Source of the DNA: Elusimicrobiota bacterium
Lineage (GTDB): Bacteria > Elusimicrobiota > Elusimicrobia > UBA1565 > UBA9628
Direction of reading: 5' to 3'
Length of the DNA stretch: 6,132 nucleotides
Assembly (NCBI GenBank): GCA_028869495.1
Contig: JAGWRY010000397.1
Location: forward strand, 1 to 6,132
In this document: piece by piece, positions 5,048 through 6,132 of the stretch
How the letters are laid out: each line of letters starts with the position of its first letter
Position numbering within the stretch: the stretch's first letter is position 1
Translations under genes and position numbers: made by a program
The notes under the pieces: model-generated
The model's input: the letters and a program-made list of their open reading frames with translations, nothing else
Databases searched by the model: none
What the model was told of the DNA's origin: nothing

Positions 5048-6132
5048 ATGACCGCCTCCCGAGCGAAGGCCGCCGTCCACGTCCTGCTGGACTACCTGGA
5101 GGCCGAGGGGGTCGAGCACGTCTTCGGGATCCCCGGCGGCCCGATCATGCCGCTCTACGAGGCGATCTACGCGCGCGGGCGCATCCGGCCGATCCTGACG
5201 AAGCACGAGGAGGGCGCGGCCTTCATGGCGGACGGCTACGCGCGCGTCTCCGGCAGGATCGGGGTCTGCTGCACGACGTCCGGGCCGGGCGCGACCAACG
5301 CGCTGACGGGCTTGGCCGTCTCCCGCGCCGATTCGACGCCGGTGCTGCTGCTGACGGCGCAGACGCCGACGCGCCAGTTCGGGATGGGCGCGTTCCAGGA
5401 GAGCGGCCCGGAGACGATCGACCTCGTCGGCCTCTTCCGTTCGGTGACGAAGTGGAGCACGATGGTCCCGCACCCCGACCGCATCGGCACCGTCGCGCGC
5501 GCGGCGCTTCGGCTGATGACGTCGGGGCGCCCCGGGCCCGTCCACGTGAGCCTCCCGCTCGACTACGCCGGCCGCCTCGTCGAGGAGGAGGCGTGGGCTC
5601 CCGCGCGCTATCGCTGCGCCGCCGAGACCTTCGACCGCCGCTCGGTGCGCGAGGCGGCGGCCCGCCTGCTGGCGGCGCGGCGCCCGGCGATCCTCGCCGG
5701 CCACGGCGTCAACGCCGCCCGGGCCTGGGCGCCCCTGCGCGCGCTCGCGGAGCGTCTCGGCGTCCCGGTGGCGACGAGCTTCAAGGCCAAGGGCGCCCTG
5801 CCCGAAGATCACCCGCTTTCGCTCGGGGTGTTCGGCGCCGCCGGGCCCGCCGCCGCGCGGGACTTCCTGCTGTCGGACGAGACGGACCTGCTCCTCGTCG
5901 TCGGCAGCGCGCTGGGGGAGTCCTCGTCGTGCGGGTTCGATCCCCGCCTCGCGCGCAAGGCCTCCTTCCTGCAGATCGACGTGGAGGCCGCCGCGATCGC
6001 GCGCAACTTCCCCGTCGACGTCGCGCTGGTCGGCGACGCGCGCGCCGTGCTCGTCGAGCTCCTCTACGAGATCGAGCGGCGACTGGCCGCGGGCTGGTCG
6101 CGCGCGCCGGGAGCGGCGCCGCCGCGCGCGAC
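5048..6132 (+). CDS. Thiamine-diphosphate enzyme, acetolactate synthase large-subunit-like (3' end cut by window)
   Basis: The open frame gives 361 residues and continues past the window edge; family members are usually about 540-600 residues, so the C-terminal TPP-binding domain is not seen. The N-terminal pyrimidine-binding domain (about 5-172) has FGIPGGPIMPLYEA (26-39), the catalytic glutamate E54 in KHEEGAAFMADGYAR, SGPGATNALTGLAVSRADSTP (78-98), AFQES (115-119) and GRPGPVHVSLPLD (160-172). The central domain (about 195-335) has AGHGVN, SFKAKGALPEDHPLSLGVFG and LLVVGSALGE. Acetolactate synthase condenses two pyruvates, or pyruvate with 2-oxobutyrate, for branched-chain amino acids or acetoin. 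Related 2-hydroxyacyl-CoA lyases, sulfoacetaldehyde acetyltransferases and decarboxylases share this N-terminal part, so the substrate is open. The ATG has a modest GGGAA seven bases upstream. It probably shares a transcript with the HTH-receiver gene. Confidence 0.9.
   Translation, partial: MTASRAKAAVHVLLDYLEAEGVEHVFGIPGGPIMPLYEAIYARGRIRPILTKHEEGAAFMADGYARVSGRIGVCCTTSGPGATNALTGLAVSRADSTPVLLLTAQTPTRQFGMGAFQESGPETIDLVGLFRSVTKWSTMVPHPDRIGTVARAALRLMTSGRPGPVHVSLPLDYAGRLVEEEAWAPARYRCAAETFDRRSVREAAARLLAARRPAILAGHGVNAARAWAPLRALAERLGVPVATSFKAKGALPEDHPLSLGVFGAAGPAAARDFLLSDETDLLLVVGSALGESSSCGFDPRLARKASFLQIDVEAAAIARNFPVDVALVGDARAVLVELLYEIERRLAAGWSRAPGAAPPRA

Noticed and set aside
4346..5812. Upstream extension of the OmpR-type regulator frame by almost 490 codons
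   Set aside because: The extension runs antisense through the HTH-receiver and TPP-enzyme genes, is low in complexity and would be unprecedented for the family. The GTG at 4345 or 4351 gives a normal-length protein.

Overview
The window is a GC-rich, gene-dense stretch of bacterial chromosome with seven protein-coding genes, two of them cut by the window edges. There are no RNA genes, insertion sequences, CRISPR arrays or integration signs. The short AT-rich islands are promoters. Three of these have near-consensus housekeeping sigma-factor form (TTGACA or TTGACG, exactly 17 bases, then TATATT or TATAAT), so the organism uses a sigma70-type promoter despite its high GC. The lineage cannot be fixed from this sequence. 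A GC-rich environmental Gram-negative-type lineage (for example Elusimicrobiota, Myxococcota or another deltaproteobacterial or acidobacterial group) would fit the gene set, but this is only an impression.

Left part (1-953, minus strand): a peroxide and iron stress operon. A Dps mini-ferritin gene is followed 10 bases later by a Fur-family regulator whose metal ligands match PerR rather than Fur. A perfect 6-1-6 inverted repeat, GATAAT-T-ATTATC, sits just downstream of the predicted dps transcription start. This suggests a self-contained circuit in which PerR represses dps and its own gene until peroxide is present.

Middle part (962-4351): a divergent promoter reads rightward into a stand-alone family 5 (peptide/nickel type) ABC-transporter substrate-binding protein with a Sec signal peptide and no transporter subunits nearby. 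Its stop codon overlaps that of a convergent soluble PAS histidine kinase within the sequence CTAG. The kinase lies downstream of an OmpR-type response regulator on the same strand, and together they form a two-component pair.

Right part (4370-6132, plus strand): divergent from the two-component pair, a strong promoter drives a regulator of unusual domain order (N-terminal excisionase/MerR-like helix-turn-helix, C-terminal receiver). After 21 bases comes an acetolactate-synthase-like thiamine-diphosphate enzyme that runs off the window. The divergent layout suggests, without proving, that the kinase, its OmpR partner and the HTH-receiver protein are functionally linked.

No clearly new biological system is visible. 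The points most worth checking are the dps-perR operator, the HTH-receiver protein and its genetic link to a metabolic enzyme, and the AT-rich leader of that gene, which can be read as a small leaderless ORF.
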